Shown here: in pieces, positions 43,697 through 54,408 of the stretch
Layout: the number at the start of each line of letters is the position of its first letter
Position numbering within the stretch: the stretch's first letter is position 1
Assembly (NCBI GenBank): GCA_018830105.1
Contig: JAHJTC010000024.1
Location: 1 to 64,000, forward strand
Reading direction: 5' to 3'
DNA from: Bacteroidota bacterium
GTDB taxonomy: Bacteria; Bacteroidota; Bacteroidia; Bacteroidales; F082
DNA length: 64,000 nucleotides
Made by a program: the position numbers and the translations under genes
Notes under the pieces: model-generated
The model's input: the letters and a program-made list of their open reading frames with translations, nothing else
Databases searched by the model: none
Told to the model about the DNA's origin: nothing

Positions 43697-44381
43697 TAAC
43701 TTCTCCGCGCAAAACAGCCTGAAGATTTCCGGCTTTGTTCATATCAAAAACCAAAATAGGCAATTTGTTTTCACTGCACAATGTAAAAGCAGTTAAATCC
43801 ATCACTTTTAACTGTTTAGTATAAGCCTCATCAAAACTTAATGTTTCATATTTTACCGCTTGGGGGTCTTTTTCAGGATCGGCTGTATAAATTCCATCTA
43901 CGCGAGTTCCTTTGAGTAAAACATCAGCTTGTATCTCAACGGCACGTAAGGCTGCAGCAGTATCCGTCGTAAAGAAAGGGTTTCCTGTTCCGCCTCCGAT
44001 AATAACAACATTTCCTTCATTAAGCAACTGAATGGCTTTGGGACCACTCATGGATTCAGCAACCCTGTCAATCAGCACACCCGACAATAAGGCAGCCTTT
44101 ACGCCTATCGATTCAAGTGAAGATTGTAGTGCCATGCTGTTGATTACGGTAGCAAGCATACCCATATAATCACCTTTCACCCTATCCATACCCTGACTTG
44201 CGCCCTGTAAACCACGGAATATATTACCTCCCCCTATTACAACAGCTATTTGAACACCTGTTTCGGCTGCTTCTTTAACCGCTTCTGCATAGGACATCAG
44301 TCTATCAGGATCAATACCATATTGCTGATCTCCCATAAGCGCTTCGCCACTTAGCTTCAATAAAACACGTTTATATTTCAT
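43674..44381 (-). CDS. pyrH: UMP kinase
   Basis: The start at 44381 gives MKYKRVLLKLSGEALMG, which matches PyrH; 22 upstream codons in the same frame have no family resemblance. The 235-residue protein has VVIGGGNIFRG, MGMLATVINSMALQ and VVIGGGTGNPFFTTDTAA, the aspartokinase-type fold motifs of bacterial UMP kinase, which phosphorylates UMP to UDP and is regulated by GTP and UTP. It overlaps the GT39-like gene by 23 bases and is downstream of the patatin gene. Confidence 0.95.
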   Translation of the reverse strand: MKYKRVLLKLSGEALMGDQQYGIDPDRLMSYAEAVKEAAETGVQIAVVIGGGNIFRGLQGASQGMDRVKGDYMGMLATVINSMALQSSLESIGVKAALLSGVLIDRVAESMSGPKAIQLLNEGNVVIIGGGTGNPFFTTDTAAALRAVEIQADVLLKGTRVDGIYTADPEKDPQAVKYETLSFDEAYTKQLKVMDLTAFTLCSENKLPILVFDMNKAGNLQAVLRGEVIGTIVKE

Positions 44382-44447
44382 AATTGTAGATGTTGAAAAT
44401 TGAAAATATTTTTTTACACTGCAAAAATAAGGCTGGTTTAAAAGCAA

Positions 44448-46691
44448 TCAAAACCAATAACCTATATTGATAAAACTTAGCATTCCGCTGTTTTTGTTTG
44501 ATCCCATCAGGCTAAGCTCTACAGGTCCAATAAAACTATCATAACCAAAAGCAATACCAAATCCTGAGTACAAATCAGGCCTTCGCATCATTTCATCAAA
44601 ATCATCACCAATATACCCTAAATCCCATTTTAGGGTGATATAGAATTTCCGGTACACATTATACTGCCACGAAAAAGCGCCAACCAGTGTATAAAGCCCG
44701 GCTTCCTCAATAAAGCGTAGTCCATTAAACGGAATAAAGCCATCGAAATAATTATTCTGTGACTGCCCCCCAAGAATAAACCAATGTTGCGGTGGAGGCA
44801 AGTCATCCTTTATTGTAAAACCAGCATGAATAACTGATTGAAAGGCATTCCGGCGATTTATCGGTGTGCTTTTTGCAAACCGCATTTGAAACATTAGTGC
44901 ATTGGAAAAAAAGTCCTCGTCCCAGTTTTTTACGACCGGAACGATATATTTGGCCTTCAAATTAAGTTGAATGCCTTTTGTGGGAAAACTAGATTTATCA
45001 TAGGTATCGGCTAACCAATTGGCAAAAACAGTAAGGTATGAGTTATATTTGTCTGAGATTATGGGGTTGAGATTTGATCTTATCTTAATATATTCATATT
45101 CAAATCCGGTACGAAACTGCAATGTTTTACCTCTGCTAAGCTGCGTAAATAATTCAAGCTTATTTTGGTTGCTGCGAAAAACATCAACGATATTATTATT
45201 ATCATAATCGTTAAAACTTAGCGAAAAGGTTGTAAACCGCAATCCAAAACCCGGTTTTTGTCCACGATCTATCAAATAAAACCCCGTAAAACGCGAATTT
45301 TCGCCAAGGTTCAAATCGATAAATAGTTTAGAGCCCTTATACAACACATTTTTAAAAGTACCATTAAGTAGCAGAGCCACTTTATAGTCAGAATCATAAT
45401 GGATTCCGGCACCTAAAATACCCGAGCTGGCTTCTTTAACCTCAATAACCAAAACCACTCCTTCAATATCAGGCAGGAAATGAAAATTCACCGTTTCGAA
45501 AAAACCACTTCCATAGGCCCTCAGAATACCTTTAGTCAGCTCATTCATTTGAATCCACTCACGGGTATTTATCTGCAGGGCGCCTTCCAAAAAATCGCGT
45601 GACACATTTTTAAGCCCCCTATACTGCACCGAAGAGATAAAAACTGAATCCAAAGGTTTTGCATCCAACACCCGGAAATTACCTCTACCAAAAGCATTGA
45701 GAGAATCGGCCAGTTTTTTTAACTGCGGAAGGGCTTTTCTGGCTGCAGCTTCCCCAAGTTTTACTATGCTGTCATGATCGTTGAAACTCATTACATCATA
45801 AGTTCCCAAATCAGGTTTAATATATATGTCCGTGTTTTTACGTCCTTTTTCGTTGGCATCCATGCGGTAAAATGAGGTAACCTGATCCATGATTTTCACC
45901 AAAGAGCTAAGTTGATCCTGACGATGTAAACCTGATTGAACATCAACACCAACAATTATATCCGCGCCTAAATCCTTGACTTCCTGCACCGGATAGTTAT
46001 TTACAACTCCCCCATCAACAAGGAAGGAGTCATCAATTTTTACCGGCGTAAAATAACTGGGAATAGACATGCTTGCCCGCAAAGCCCTGTGCAAAATACC
46101 CCGATCAAGTATCACAGATTCTCCGTTCTCAAGATCTGTCCCAATGCACAAAAACGGAGTAGGAAATTTATTAAATGTTTCATATTGATAAGACTGACTC
46201 GTATAATGAGCGAGCAGTAGCTCTATAAGTTGTCCATTATAAAGTCCTTGTCTCATCTGCAGCTTTCGCTTTCGTACCGGAAACGTTGTAATAAAGCGAT
46301 CTACATTATACTTTTCTTCGATGGGAACAAACCTTCGTGGAATTTTATCAGACATGAGGTTGTTCCAGTTCTGGCTACCCACAATCTTCATCATCGTATC
46401 AGGATGGTAACCAATGGCATACAGCCCACCAATAATACTTCCCATGCTGGTTCCGCCTATGTAGTCGAACCTAAGGCCTGCTTCCTCGAATACTTTTATC
46501 GCTCCGATATGTGCAAAGCCTTTAGCTCCTCCTCCACTCAAAACCAAACCTAACTTTGGCCTTTCAGTTTTAAAATGTTCTCCCTGAGCTAAAGCTGATA
46601 TGGAAAAAAAGAAATTAAGGCTTATTAAACAGATACTTATGAAAATAAATATCTTCTTTTGATGGTCAGAATTTGGGCTCGAAGTCTGCAT
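44448..46691 (-). CDS. Patatin-like phospholipase with beta-barrel (type Vd-like)
   Basis: With the start at 46691 (MQTSSPNSDHQKK) the 747-residue protein has a signal peptide ending near SALAQ and the patatin active site: GGGAKG at 53-58 (oxyanion hole), GTSMG with nucleophile Ser82, and LVDGGVVNNYP with the catalytic Asp. A POTRA-like segment follows around residues 350-440, then a BamA-like beta-barrel to the C-terminal aromatic YWF. This matches the type Vd (PlpD-like) self-transported phospholipases. It would act at the cell surface or be released. The start overlaps the lipoprotein gene upstream by 26 bases. Confidence 0.84.
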   Translation of the reverse strand: MQTSSPNSDHQKKIFIFISICLISLNFFFSISALAQGEHFKTERPKLGLVLSGGGAKGFAHIGAIKVFEEAGLRFDYIGGTSMGSIIGGLYAIGYHPDTMMKIVGSQNWNNLMSDKIPRRFVPIEEKYNVDRFITTFPVRKRKLQMRQGLYNGQLIELLLAHYTSQSYQYETFNKFPTPFLCIGTDLENGESVILDRGILHRALRASMSIPSYFTPVKIDDSFLVDGGVVNNYPVQEVKDLGADIIVGVDVQSGLHRQDQLSSLVKIMDQVTSFYRMDANEKGRKNTDIYIKPDLGTYDVMSFNDHDSIVKLGEAAARKALPQLKKLADSLNAFGRGNFRVLDAKPLDSVFISSVQYRGLKNVSRDFLEGALQINTREWIQMNELTKGILRAYGSGFFETVNFHFLPDIEGVVLVIEVKEASSGILGAGIHYDSDYKVALLLNGTFKNVLYKGSKLFIDLNLGENSRFTGFYLIDRGQKPGFGLRFTTFSLSFNDYDNNNIVDVFRSNQNKLELFTQLSRGKTLQFRTGFEYEYIKIRSNLNPIISDKYNSYLTVFANWLADTYDKSSFPTKGIQLNLKAKYIVPVVKNWDEDFFSNALMFQMRFAKSTPINRRNAFQSVIHAGFTIKDDLPPPQHWFILGGQSQNNYFDGFIPFNGLRFIEEAGLYTLVGAFSWQYNVYRKFYITLKWDLGYIGDDFDEMMRRPDLYSGFGIAFGYDSFIGPVELSLMGSNKNSGMLSFINIGYWF

Positions 46692-47094
46692 AGGTTGTAT
46701 CAAGCTTTGTAAAACCCACAAAAAAATTGTTGAATTCGCTGGTGTAAATATTGCTAACAATGAGTTCATAGGTTTTGTCCGATTTTAAACCCAAAGTGTC
46801 TATCAGTGTAATCGGGTGATTAACAGAATCGTTACCAATAAAAAAGCTGATACGTCCGTCACCTAATTTTTCTATTTCCCACACATTGTCATTTTCAAAA
46901 CTAATCAAAGCAATCCGATCACCAACAATTGAGGTGTTGAAAACAACCAGAAACTCATCAGGTGGATTAGTAATAGGCTCGGTATAAGAGAATACGGGAC
47001 GATCATCTCCACTGGTGCCATTCTTTTTGCATCCTGTTACTGCAAGAATTGGAAGCAAAAAAAACAGCGCAAATGCATAAACAGTTGTTTTCAT
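46666..47094 (-). CDS. Small lipoprotein of unknown function
   Basis: Start at 47094 gives MKTTVYAFALFFLLPILAVTGC, a signal with lipobox VTGC at Cys22; an ATG 6 codons upstream is less likely. The 142-residue product has a single beta-rich domain (residues ~40-140) with no recognisable motif. The end overlaps the patatin gene start by 26 bases, so the two are translationally linked. A helper or surface partner of the patatin protein is possible but unsupported. Confidence 0.65.
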   Translation of the reverse strand: MKTTVYAFALFFLLPILAVTGCKKNGTSGDDRPVFSYTEPITNPPDEFLVVFNTSIVGDRIALISFENDNVWEIEKLGDGRISFFIGNDSVNHPITLIDTLGLKSDKTYELIVSNIYTSEFNNFFVGFTKLDTTYADFEPKF

Positions 47095-47323
47095 AACAGC
47101 AATTTTTGTCAAACCACAGCTGATTATAAACCATCAGCCTTGAACAATCTACTTTGCAGTGCACTAACGAAATATCACAAGCATACACAAAGCAGCACAA
47201 ATTTCAAATAATATGCCCGGCGATGCTTCCTCTATTGTCTGAAATCAGTTCGACAAAATACAAATGTTTGAAGTAAAAACAGTCGTCCTGATTTAATGCA
47301 TCTTACAGAACAAATATAGACAA

Positions 47324-50300
47324 TCAAACATTAGCGGACACTTTGCCGTGGCAATTTTTATATTTTTTTCCGCTACCACAAGGGCATGGTTCATTACGGC
47401 CAACTTTTTTCTCAGCCACAATAGGCTGTGTTACCTGCTGAGCCTGCGTATTGCTATGGGCCTGCGACAACAAATCAGAACGTTCTTCCTTCATTTTTGA
47501 GCGATCCAAACCTCTTGGCTGCCTTGCTTCTTTGACGTTATCGGCACTTTGAACCGGAATATCAGCACGCATCAGAAAAGAAATTACCTCGCGGTTGATC
47601 TTTTGAATCATCGATTTGAAAAGCTCGAAGGATTCAAACTTATAGATCAACAATGGATCTTTCTGTTCATAGGTTGCATTCTGAACAGACTGTTTCAAGT
47701 CGTCCAATTCACGTAGATGTTCCTTCCATGAATCATCAATTAATGCAAGAGAAATACTCTTCTCGATGGATAAACTAACTTCTCTCGGGCCATGTTCTAC
47801 AGCCTTTTTAAGGTTCACAACAACCTGCATCCCTTTGCTACCATCGGTTATTGGAATAGCGATATTTTCATATTGTGTTTGTTTCTCAAACACATCCTGA
47901 ATCACAGGCATGGTTTTCTCACCAATCCTTTTGTTTTTATCGCGGTACCTTGCAAATGCTTTGGCAAAGATTTCGTCAGCAAGCGTTTCCGTTTTAGCGG
48001 CAAAGAAAGTATCAGAATCAAAGGGAGGTTCAATACCCAGGTTGCTTATCAGTGCCATTCTAAGCGCCTCATAATCGCGTGCATCCTGATTCTCTGCGAC
48101 CAGATTTTCAGCAAGGTCGTACATCATATTTGAGATATCAACCGAAAGCCTTTCACCAAAGAGTGCATGTTTTCTTTTCTTATAAATCACTTCCCTTTGG
48201 GCATTCATAACGTCATCGTATTCAAGGAGACGCTTACGAATACCGAAGTTGTTTTCTTCAACTTTTCGTTGTGCACGTTCGATAGATTTGGTAATCATGG
48301 AGTGCTGAATTACTTCACCCTCTTTCAAGCCTAATCTATCCATCAACCCGGCAATACGTCCTGAGCCAAACATGCGCATCAGGTCGTCTTCGAGCGAAAC
48401 AAAAAACTGCGAACTACCGGGGTCTCCCTGTCGTCCGGCGCGACCTCTCAGCTGCCTGTCAACACGTCTTGATTCGTGGCGTTCGGTACCTATAATAGCC
48501 AGACCACCCGCTTCTTTTACCCCCTTGCCCAGTTTAATGTCGGTACCACGACCAGCCATATTCGTAGCAATGGTCACTGTTCCTGGCTGTCCGGCTTCTT
48601 TTACAATCTGTGCCTCCTTGGCATGAAGCTTGGCATTGAGCACATTGTGTGCTATCGATTTCCGTTGCAGCATACGCGCTAACAGCTCGGATGTTTCAAC
48701 AGAAGTTGTACCCACCAAAACAGGCCGTCTTGCTTTTACAAGCGATTCTATTTCGTCAATTACGGCATTAAATTTTTCTCTTTTCGTTTTATACACCAAA
48801 TCCTGACGGTCATCACGTGTAATTGGCTTATTGGTTGGGATTACAACCACATCAAGTTTGTAAATATCCCAAAGCTCCCCTGCTTCGGTTTCGGCAGTAC
48901 CCGTCATACCGGCTAACTTGTTGTACATGCGGAAATAATTCTGCAGGGTAATGGTCGCATAAGTTTGCGTTGCAGCTTCAATTTTTACGTTTTCCTTGGC
49001 TTCAATGGCCTGATGCAGCCCATCAGAATAACGCCTGCCTTCCATGATACGGCCGGTTTGCTCATCAACAATTTTTACTTTGTTGTCGATAATGACATAC
49101 TCATCATCCTTTTCAAAAAGCGTATACGCCTTAAGCAACTGATTAACTGTATGCAAGCGCTCGGATTTTACAGAATAATTGCGTATCATATCGGCTTTGC
49201 GTTCGATGAGTTCATCTTCGCTAAGCTCTAATTTTTGAAGATCAGCTATCTCACCACCAACATCTGGCAGAATAAAAAATTCCGGCTCATTATATGAAGC
49301 GGTAAGCAAATCAATTCCCTTATCGGTGAGGTCAACAGAATTGTGCTGTTCATCAATCACAAAGTACAATTCATCATCAATGATATGCATGTTTTTCATT
49401 TGCTCCTGCAAATAAAAACTTTCGGTTTTTTGCATGAGCGAACGCATTCCTTCCTCACTCAAAAACTTGATTAAGGCATGGTTTTTAGGTAATCCGCGAT
49501 AAGCTCTGAAAAGCAAATCACCCCCGCGTTTCATATCTGCATCTTTGGCTCCGGACTGCAATATTTTCTTAGATTCTGCCAAAAGACTGCTCACCAGTGT
49601 TTTCTGCGCATTAAAAAGTTTAACAACATCCGGCTTCAAGGCATCAAACTCCTGATGATCTCCTCTTGGAGTTGGGCCACTAATAATTAATGGTGTTCGT
49701 GCATCGTCAATTAATACCGAATCCACCTCATCCACAATAGTATAATGATGCTTGCGTTGAACCAGCTCATCGGGATTCCCTGTCATATTATCACGCAGGT
49801 AATCAAAGCCAAATTCATTGTTCGTACCGTAGGTAATATCAGCAAGATACGCTTTTCTTCTCTCTGTTGAGTTGGGCTGATGCTTATCAATGCAATCGAT
49901 CGTGAGCCCCAAAAACTCATAGATAACACCCATCCATTCGGAGTCGCGTTTGGCCAGATAATCATTCACGGTAACCAGATGCACGCCTTTGCCTGCCAAG
50001 GCATTGAGGTAAACAGGCAAGGTGGCAACAAGGGTTTTCCCTTCACCTGTAGCCATTTCGGCAATTTTCCCTTCGTGCAATACAATACCTCCAATAAGCT
50101 GCACATCATAATGCACCATATCCCAGGTGATTACGTTACCGCCAGCTACCCAGGAGTTTTTATAAACTGCTTTGTCGCCCCTGATTTCAACATGATCACG
50201 GGTGGCAGCCATCTGCTTGTCCATTTCAGTAGCCGTAACCTCAATGGTTTCATTTTCCTTGAACCTGCGGGCAGTTTCCTTCATCACAGAAAAGGCTTCA

Positions 50301-50626
50301 GGCAGTATTTCGGTAAGCAGCTCTTCTGTTTTATCGTATTGCAGCTTTTCAAGCCGGTCAATTTGATTGTAAAGTTTTTCTTTTTCGGCGGACTCCATGT
50401 CCGGAGAATCATTTGCTTGTTGGTGCAAAGCAGCAATTTCACTGGTCTCAGCAGAAATGTGTTCAGCAATTAATTGCTTAAACTCATTGGTTTTGGCTCT
50501 TAGGGCATCGTTATCCAGCTTTTTGATATCCTCATAAGCTGCAAGAGTTTTGTCCAAAAGTGGTTTGATGACTTTTAAATCACGCGTTGATTTATCGCCA
50601 AGCATTTTTTTTAATATTCCTAACAT
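47324..50626 (-). CDS. secA: Preprotein translocase ATPase SecA
   Basis: The 1100-residue motor has Walker A MATGEGKT at 191-198, the DEVD box ([15 protein letters not shown]), [13 protein letters not shown] and a C-terminal SEC-C zinc motif ([14 protein letters not shown]). It drives preproteins through SecYEG. E. coli SecA is 901 residues; this one has about 200 extra, as is usual in Bacteroidota, including an inserted segment at about 55-90 and a longer region between the DEAD motifs (ca. 330-430). It is flanked by non-coding gaps on both sides and seems to be monocistronic. Confidence 0.97.
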   Translation of the reverse strand: MLGILKKMLGDKSTRDLKVIKPLLDKTLAAYEDIKKLDNDALRAKTNEFKQLIAEHISAETSEIAALHQQANDSPDMESAEKEKLYNQIDRLEKLQYDKTEELLTEILPEAFSVMKETARRFKENETIEVTATEMDKQMAATRDHVEIRGDKAVYKNSWVAGGNVITWDMVHYDVQLIGGIVLHEGKIAEMATGEGKTLVATLPVYLNALAGKGVHLVTVNDYLAKRDSEWMGVIYEFLGLTIDCIDKHQPNSTERRKAYLADITYGTNNEFGFDYLRDNMTGNPDELVQRKHHYTIVDEVDSVLIDDARTPLIISGPTPRGDHQEFDALKPDVVKLFNAQKTLVSSLLAESKKILQSGAKDADMKRGGDLLFRAYRGLPKNHALIKFLSEEGMRSLMQKTESFYLQEQMKNMHIIDDELYFVIDEQHNSVDLTDKGIDLLTASYNEPEFFILPDVGGEIADLQKLELSEDELIERKADMIRNYSVKSERLHTVNQLLKAYTLFEKDDEYVIIDNKVKIVDEQTGRIMEGRRYSDGLHQAIEAKENVKIEAATQTYATITLQNYFRMYNKLAGMTGTAETEAGELWDIYKLDVVVIPTNKPITRDDRQDLVYKTKREKFNAVIDEIESLVKARRPVLVGTTSVETSELLARMLQRKSIAHNVLNAKLHAKEAQIVKEAGQPGTVTIATNMAGRGTDIKLGKGVKEAGGLAIIGTERHESRRVDRQLRGRAGRQGDPGSSQFFVSLEDDLMRMFGSGRIAGLMDRLGLKEGEVIQHSMITKSIERAQRKVEENNFGIRKRLLEYDDVMNAQREVIYKKRKHALFGERLSVDISNMMYDLAENLVAENQDARDYEALRMALISNLGIEPPFDSDTFFAAKTETLADEIFAKAFARYRDKNKRIGEKTMPVIQDVFEKQTQYENIAIPITDGSKGMQVVVNLKKAVEHGPREVSLSIEKSISLALIDDSWKEHLRELDDLKQSVQNATYEQKDPLLIYKFESFELFKSMIQKINREVISFLMRADIPVQSADNVKEARQPRGLDRSKMKEERSDLLSQAHSNTQAQQVTQPIVAEKKVGRNEPCPCGSGKKYKNCHGKVSANV

Positions 50627-50975
50627 ATGCTATTGGAGTGCTTATTTTTAAATTTTAGAAAGCAGGCAAACAACAATCGTTCCATGAAATGGGCAATAAA
50701 GCTTGTCGTGCCAACGCAGGCAAAGTTAAGCTATTTTTAAAGTTTGAAGCCAGTAAAATGGGAGATTAAAAGCTGAGGGGCTAAAAACAAAGACTTACAG
50801 CTATTTAGAGCCTGTATATAAACTCCAGTAACTGATTCATAATGATCGCGAGATCAAGCCTGTCTGGTCGGCAGGCAAGACGTGCAAGGTATGAATGTCA
50901 GGAATTTACTAAAGTAATTGACTGACATGAATGACACACATAACGAAGCCATCAGACTTTAATGACAAACACAAT
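50627..50975. other. 349-base gap upstream of secA
   Basis: No gene or RNA is visible. A short inverted repeat GCCTG...CAGGC occurs near 50875-50893, of a kind seen scattered in Bacteroidota genomes, but a single copy cannot be called a repeat family. The secA promoter should lie in this gap on the minus strand; no clear TAnnTTTG box is found. Confidence 0.35.
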
Positions 50976-52358
50976 TTAGTTGCTTAGTAATCTGTTGATA
51001 TGAAATAACAGGGCTGCTTCCTCTTGCGGAGCCGGTGCCATCCCAATTTTTGACTGGCGGTTGATTAAAATCAGCTCGGGATAGGTTTTAACATTGAACT
51101 CTTCGGGCAAGAGAATTTTTTCGCCAAGATTGAGCAATGGCCACTTGTAATCCCGCGAAGCAAACAGCCTTTGATAATGCGAATAGCTATCAGCAGTTGA
51201 AATTGTAATCAGTTGAATATCAGCTTCAATTAGATTTAACAATTCTTTCATTTGCTGCAGGCCGGCTTCACAAGTTGGACAATCTGCATTTACAAACTGA
51301 ATGACCACCAAGGAGTTAGAAAAATCAGTGCCTTTTACTACTTTTCCATTTTGATCTATTAATTCAAAATGCGGTGCTCCAGTACCCGGAGCTAAAAACA
51401 GCAGCTTGTTGATTGTATTTTCAGCCATCTGCCGATGTTCGTCGAAAAGCGCATTTGACTTCAGGTATTCCAGGTAGTTTATTACGTCATTCCGGTTAAA
51501 TCGGGTATCGCGGTAAAAATGTTTTAACGATGCCAAAACTATCAGCTCGGCAAGCCGGCTGTCTTTCTCAAGCAAAGGATCGTTGCGCAGATAATCCCGC
51601 CATTCCGGATAGGATTTCCAGTCCATTTCTCTTAAAGATTCCATGGCAAGAAACCGATTCGAAAAAAGATAGTCAGAGAATATCTCGCTAAAAAGTACCA
51701 TATAAGGTTCATTGCGGTACAATACCTCTTTATCCTTATAATAATCATTGATTACTAAAGCTTTACCGTTTCTTTTCACGGCTAAAATAACCGCTGCAAA
51801 CTTATATTGCGCATAAGCTTTGGTATAGGCTGATGCTCCGTTTCCGGTTGTTTGATCAATCATTTGCTGCAAACTGTCGAGTAAATGATAGCGCTGAAGC
51901 CGGTAAAGTGATTGAAAATTGTCGATTAAAAAGCTGTTAACCAGCATGTCAACAGCTTCAAGCCTTGCTTGCAAATCATCATCATTGGTTTGCTCGAAGA
52001 TTAAGGCCGGAGGAACTTTATCAAAATAGGATAAGTTTCCTTGCTGGAGGTCTTTCCGGATAATCAACTTGTAGCTGGCTCCGGGTTTTAACACCAAATC
52101 AACCCGATCAAGGTCAAGAGCGATATGTGCAGGTTTAGAAACATCCAAATCAACGACAAAGCTTACCATACCCTGCGCATCAGTGTGCTCCTGAGCAAGT
52201 GTTTTTCCGTGCCAGTTCAACAGGTCATCATAGGTTATTAACCTCACTAAAGCCCCCGGTGTATTGGTTTTGATGCTTAAACTTGTCTGCTGTGCCTGCA
52301 ACATATTTATGCTGCAAAACAACAGGATTGTATAGGAAAGAAAAAAGCGGGAAATCAT
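50976..52358 (-). CDS. Periplasmic thioredoxin-like (TlpA-type) protein with beta domain
   Basis: The ATG at 52358 is used instead of a TTG three codons upstream. The 460-residue protein has a signal peptide ending NMLQAQ. Residues ~25-105 form a beta domain of the kind found before TlpA domains in Bacteroidota. A helical middle part follows, and the C-terminal thioredoxin domain carries FVNADCPTCEAGLQ (CPTC, normal CxxC spacing) and TYPELILINRQ as cis-Pro region. It is predicted to act as a periplasmic thiol-disulfide oxidoreductase, with substrates unknown. It follows coaD by 24 bases on the same strand. Confidence 0.8.
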   Translation of the reverse strand: MISRFFLSYTILLFCSINMLQAQQTSLSIKTNTPGALVRLITYDDLLNWHGKTLAQEHTDAQGMVSFVVDLDVSKPAHIALDLDRVDLVLKPGASYKLIIRKDLQQGNLSYFDKVPPALIFEQTNDDDLQARLEAVDMLVNSFLIDNFQSLYRLQRYHLLDSLQQMIDQTTGNGASAYTKAYAQYKFAAVILAVKRNGKALVINDYYKDKEVLYRNEPYMVLFSEIFSDYLFSNRFLAMESLREMDWKSYPEWRDYLRNDPLLEKDSRLAELIVLASLKHFYRDTRFNRNDVINYLEYLKSNALFDEHRQMAENTINKLLFLAPGTGAPHFELIDQNGKVVKGTDFSNSLVVIQFVNADCPTCEAGLQQMKELLNLIEADIQLITISTADSYSHYQRLFASRDYKWPLLNLGEKILLPEEFNVKTYPELILINRQSKIGMAPAPQEEAALLFHINRLLSN

Positions 52359-52382
52359 AGGTTGCAAACGTTTTACGATGCG

Positions 52383-52847
52383 CTATATTGTAAGATCAAC
52401 CTCCTTGGGAACAAACTGAGAAGCATCGCCATTGTTACGCACAACATCTCTGATTACACTTGACGTTATGGCAGTGAGTTCAGGCGTAGTGAGTAGAAAC
52501 ACCGTTTCTATTTCGGGATAGAGTTTTTTATTGACCTGCCCGATGCTGCGTTCAAACTCAAAGTCGGCAGCCGTGCGCAAACCACGCAGAATATAACGGG
52601 CATCAACATTTCTGCAAAAATCGACAGTAAGCCCGGTATATGTAGTGATCGTAATTTTTGGCTGGTTCGCAAAGACCTCTTCGATCCATTGTTTTCGCTT
52701 TTCAAGCGGGAAATAATAATCCTTCAATGCGTTGATACCCACTGCAATTATGATTTCATCAAACAAAGGAAGTGCGCGCAATACAAGAGATTCGTGCCCC
52801 AAAGTAAGGGGATCGAATGACCCGGGAAAAACAGCTATTTTTTTCAT
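52383..52847 (-). CDS. coaD: Phosphopantetheine adenylyltransferase
   Basis: The 154-residue protein has the nucleotidyltransferase TxGH motif (GSFDPLTLGHESL), RGLRTAADFEFE and the ending TSSVIRDVV, all standard for CoaD (PPAT). It makes dephospho-CoA from phosphopantetheine and ATP. Length and motifs are normal. It sits between the NUDIX gene (94 bases upstream) and the TlpA-type gene. Confidence 0.97.
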   Translation of the reverse strand: MKKIAVFPGSFDPLTLGHESLVLRALPLFDEIIIAVGINALKDYYFPLEKRKQWIEEVFANQPKITITTYTGLTVDFCRNVDARYILRGLRTAADFEFERSIGQVNKKLYPEIETVFLLTTPELTAITSSVIRDVVRNNGDASQFVPKEVDLTI

Positions 52848-52940
52848 GCTTGAAGCAGTTTATTGAATTGGTAAAACTACAATTTTTGACTATTTAATCC
52901 GCTTAATCTACCGGAAAATATACAGTCTCAATCAAACCCC

Positions 52941-53573
52941 TTAGTTTTTCGGATGTTGCGCCATCAAATTTTTAATCGGGTATTCCAAAATTTCCCGGAT
53001 AGAACGGTACGTTGAGGCAAAAAACTCATCAAGGTCTTTCTCCTGAATAAATTTTACGTCAGTAATTCCTTCTTCCTGCTGCGGCCTGATCTCAAAATCA
53101 GCTGTAGGCCTCATGCAAAACCAGGAAGTCTTTTTTATCACCCAAGTCGCGTCCAATTGATAACAATGAAAAGTATCAGGCAAAGCGGAAATAATTTTCA
53201 CTGGCAGCAGCCCGGTTTCTTCGCTCACCTCTCTGATAGCAGCCTCTTCAACCGCTTCTCCGGGCTCAATATGGCCTTTGGGCAGATCAGGAATTCCGTT
53301 GCGCAGAATCATCAGCATTTGTTGCTTGTGCAAAACAACACCTCCAGCTGCATAACGCCATTCAAAAACCTGCCCTAAAAGAGATTCAAGATTCTTGAGG
53401 TCATCAAAAAAAATATCCATATCACCCCGGGCAGGGCTATTAAGCCAAAGCTGCACTTGCGCAACAATTTGATCTAAAGCGTTCCCAAAAATGCTATTAG
53501 CCGTCTTTTCTGCCTGTAAATCTGATGGTTTAAGAAAATTTAACCGGTCATTTTCACAGAAAACTTTATACAT
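52941..53573 (-). CDS. NUDIX hydrolase
   Basis: The 210-residue protein has the Nudix box (GHIEPGE followed by REVSEETG) at about residues 107-130 and a ~100-residue N-terminal extension without known motif. Such enzymes cleave nucleoside diphosphate-linked compounds. Substrate cannot be told. An ATG two codons upstream (53579) is equally possible. It diverges from pyrE, which starts 170 bases away. Confidence 0.85.
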   Translation of the reverse strand: MYKVFCENDRLNFLKPSDLQAEKTANSIFGNALDQIVAQVQLWLNSPARGDMDIFFDDLKNLESLLGQVFEWRYAAGGVVLHKQQMLMILRNGIPDLPKGHIEPGEAVEEAAIREVSEETGLLPVKIISALPDTFHCYQLDATWVIKKTSWFCMRPTADFEIRPQQEEGITDVKFIQEKDLDEFFASTYRSIREILEYPIKNLMAQHPKN

Positions 53574-53744
53574 TTGCATCTACAATTTTACTTTGATTCT
53601 TTAGTTAATAATAAAAATCAATTTTGTGAAATTACTCATTCGACTATCATCTCTAAACTAATTGCAGCGGCAATTTCACTGACAAACTGACATAGAATTA
53701 ATCACTTGATCCCTGATAGATTACGCAACAAACCAAGATTTTTT

Positions 53745-54401
53745 ATGAAATATAAGCTTGAATCCGCAATGAACCTGGCAGGTTTTCTTTTGCAAATTAA
53801 AGCAATTAAACTCAATCCTGCCAGTCCTTTCACATGGGCATCAGGGCTGAAAAGCCCGATTTACTGCGATAACCGAATCACCCTTTCTTATCACAAGATT
53901 AGAACACATATCCGTCAGGAATTTGTGAATGCCCTTCTTGAAAAATATGATAAACCGGATTTAATTGCCGGGGTAGCAACAGGAGGAATCGCTCAGGGAG
54001 CATTAGTAGCCCAGGAATTAGGATTACCCTTTGCTTATATACGATCAGAAAAAAAATCGCATGGCCTTAATAATCAGATAGAAGGCCTTGTTGAAGAGGG
54101 ACAATCTGTGGTGGTTATCGAAGACCTGGTTTCGACCGGAGGAAGCAGCCTGAAAGCAGTAGAGGCACTCAGAGCCAAGGGCGCTGTCGTTAAAGGAATG
54201 TTGGCTATTTTCACCTATGGACTAGCAATTGCTGAGGAAAACTTCGAAAAAGCAAATTGCGAACTAATTACGTTAACCGATTACGATACACTGCTCAAAA
54301 AAGCCAGTGAAGACGGTTTTGTTCAGGAGAAAGAGTTACAGTCTTTATTGAAATGGCGCATAGATCCCGAAAAATGGAGCAATAACTTTAACAGTAAATA
54401 A
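53745..54401 (+). CDS. pyrE: Orotate phosphoribosyltransferase
   Basis: The start at 53745 (MKYKLESAMNLAGFLLQ) fits the family best; an ATG 13 codons upstream and another 8 codons downstream are possible. The 218-residue protein has FTWASGLKSPIYCDNR, the PRPP-binding VVVIEDLVSTGGSS and the long catalytic region typical of PyrE. It makes OMP from orotate and PRPP in pyrimidine synthesis. The next gene begins 7 bases after its stop, so it is likely cotranscribed with the SRPBCC gene. Confidence 0.95.
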   Translation: MKYKLESAMNLAGFLLQIKAIKLNPASPFTWASGLKSPIYCDNRITLSYHKIRTHIRQEFVNALLEKYDKPDLIAGVATGGIAQGALVAQELGLPFAYIRSEKKSHGLNNQIEGLVEEGQSVVVIEDLVSTGGSSLKAVEALRAKGAVVKGMLAIFTYGLAIAEENFEKANCELITLTDYDTLLKKASEDGFVQEKELQSLLKWRIDPEKWSNNFNSK

Positions 54402-54408
54402 GTATAAA

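Noticed and set aside
50875-50893. GCCTG...CAGGC hairpin upstream of secA
   Set aside because: Could be a member of a palindromic repeat family, but a single copy in the window is not enough to call it.
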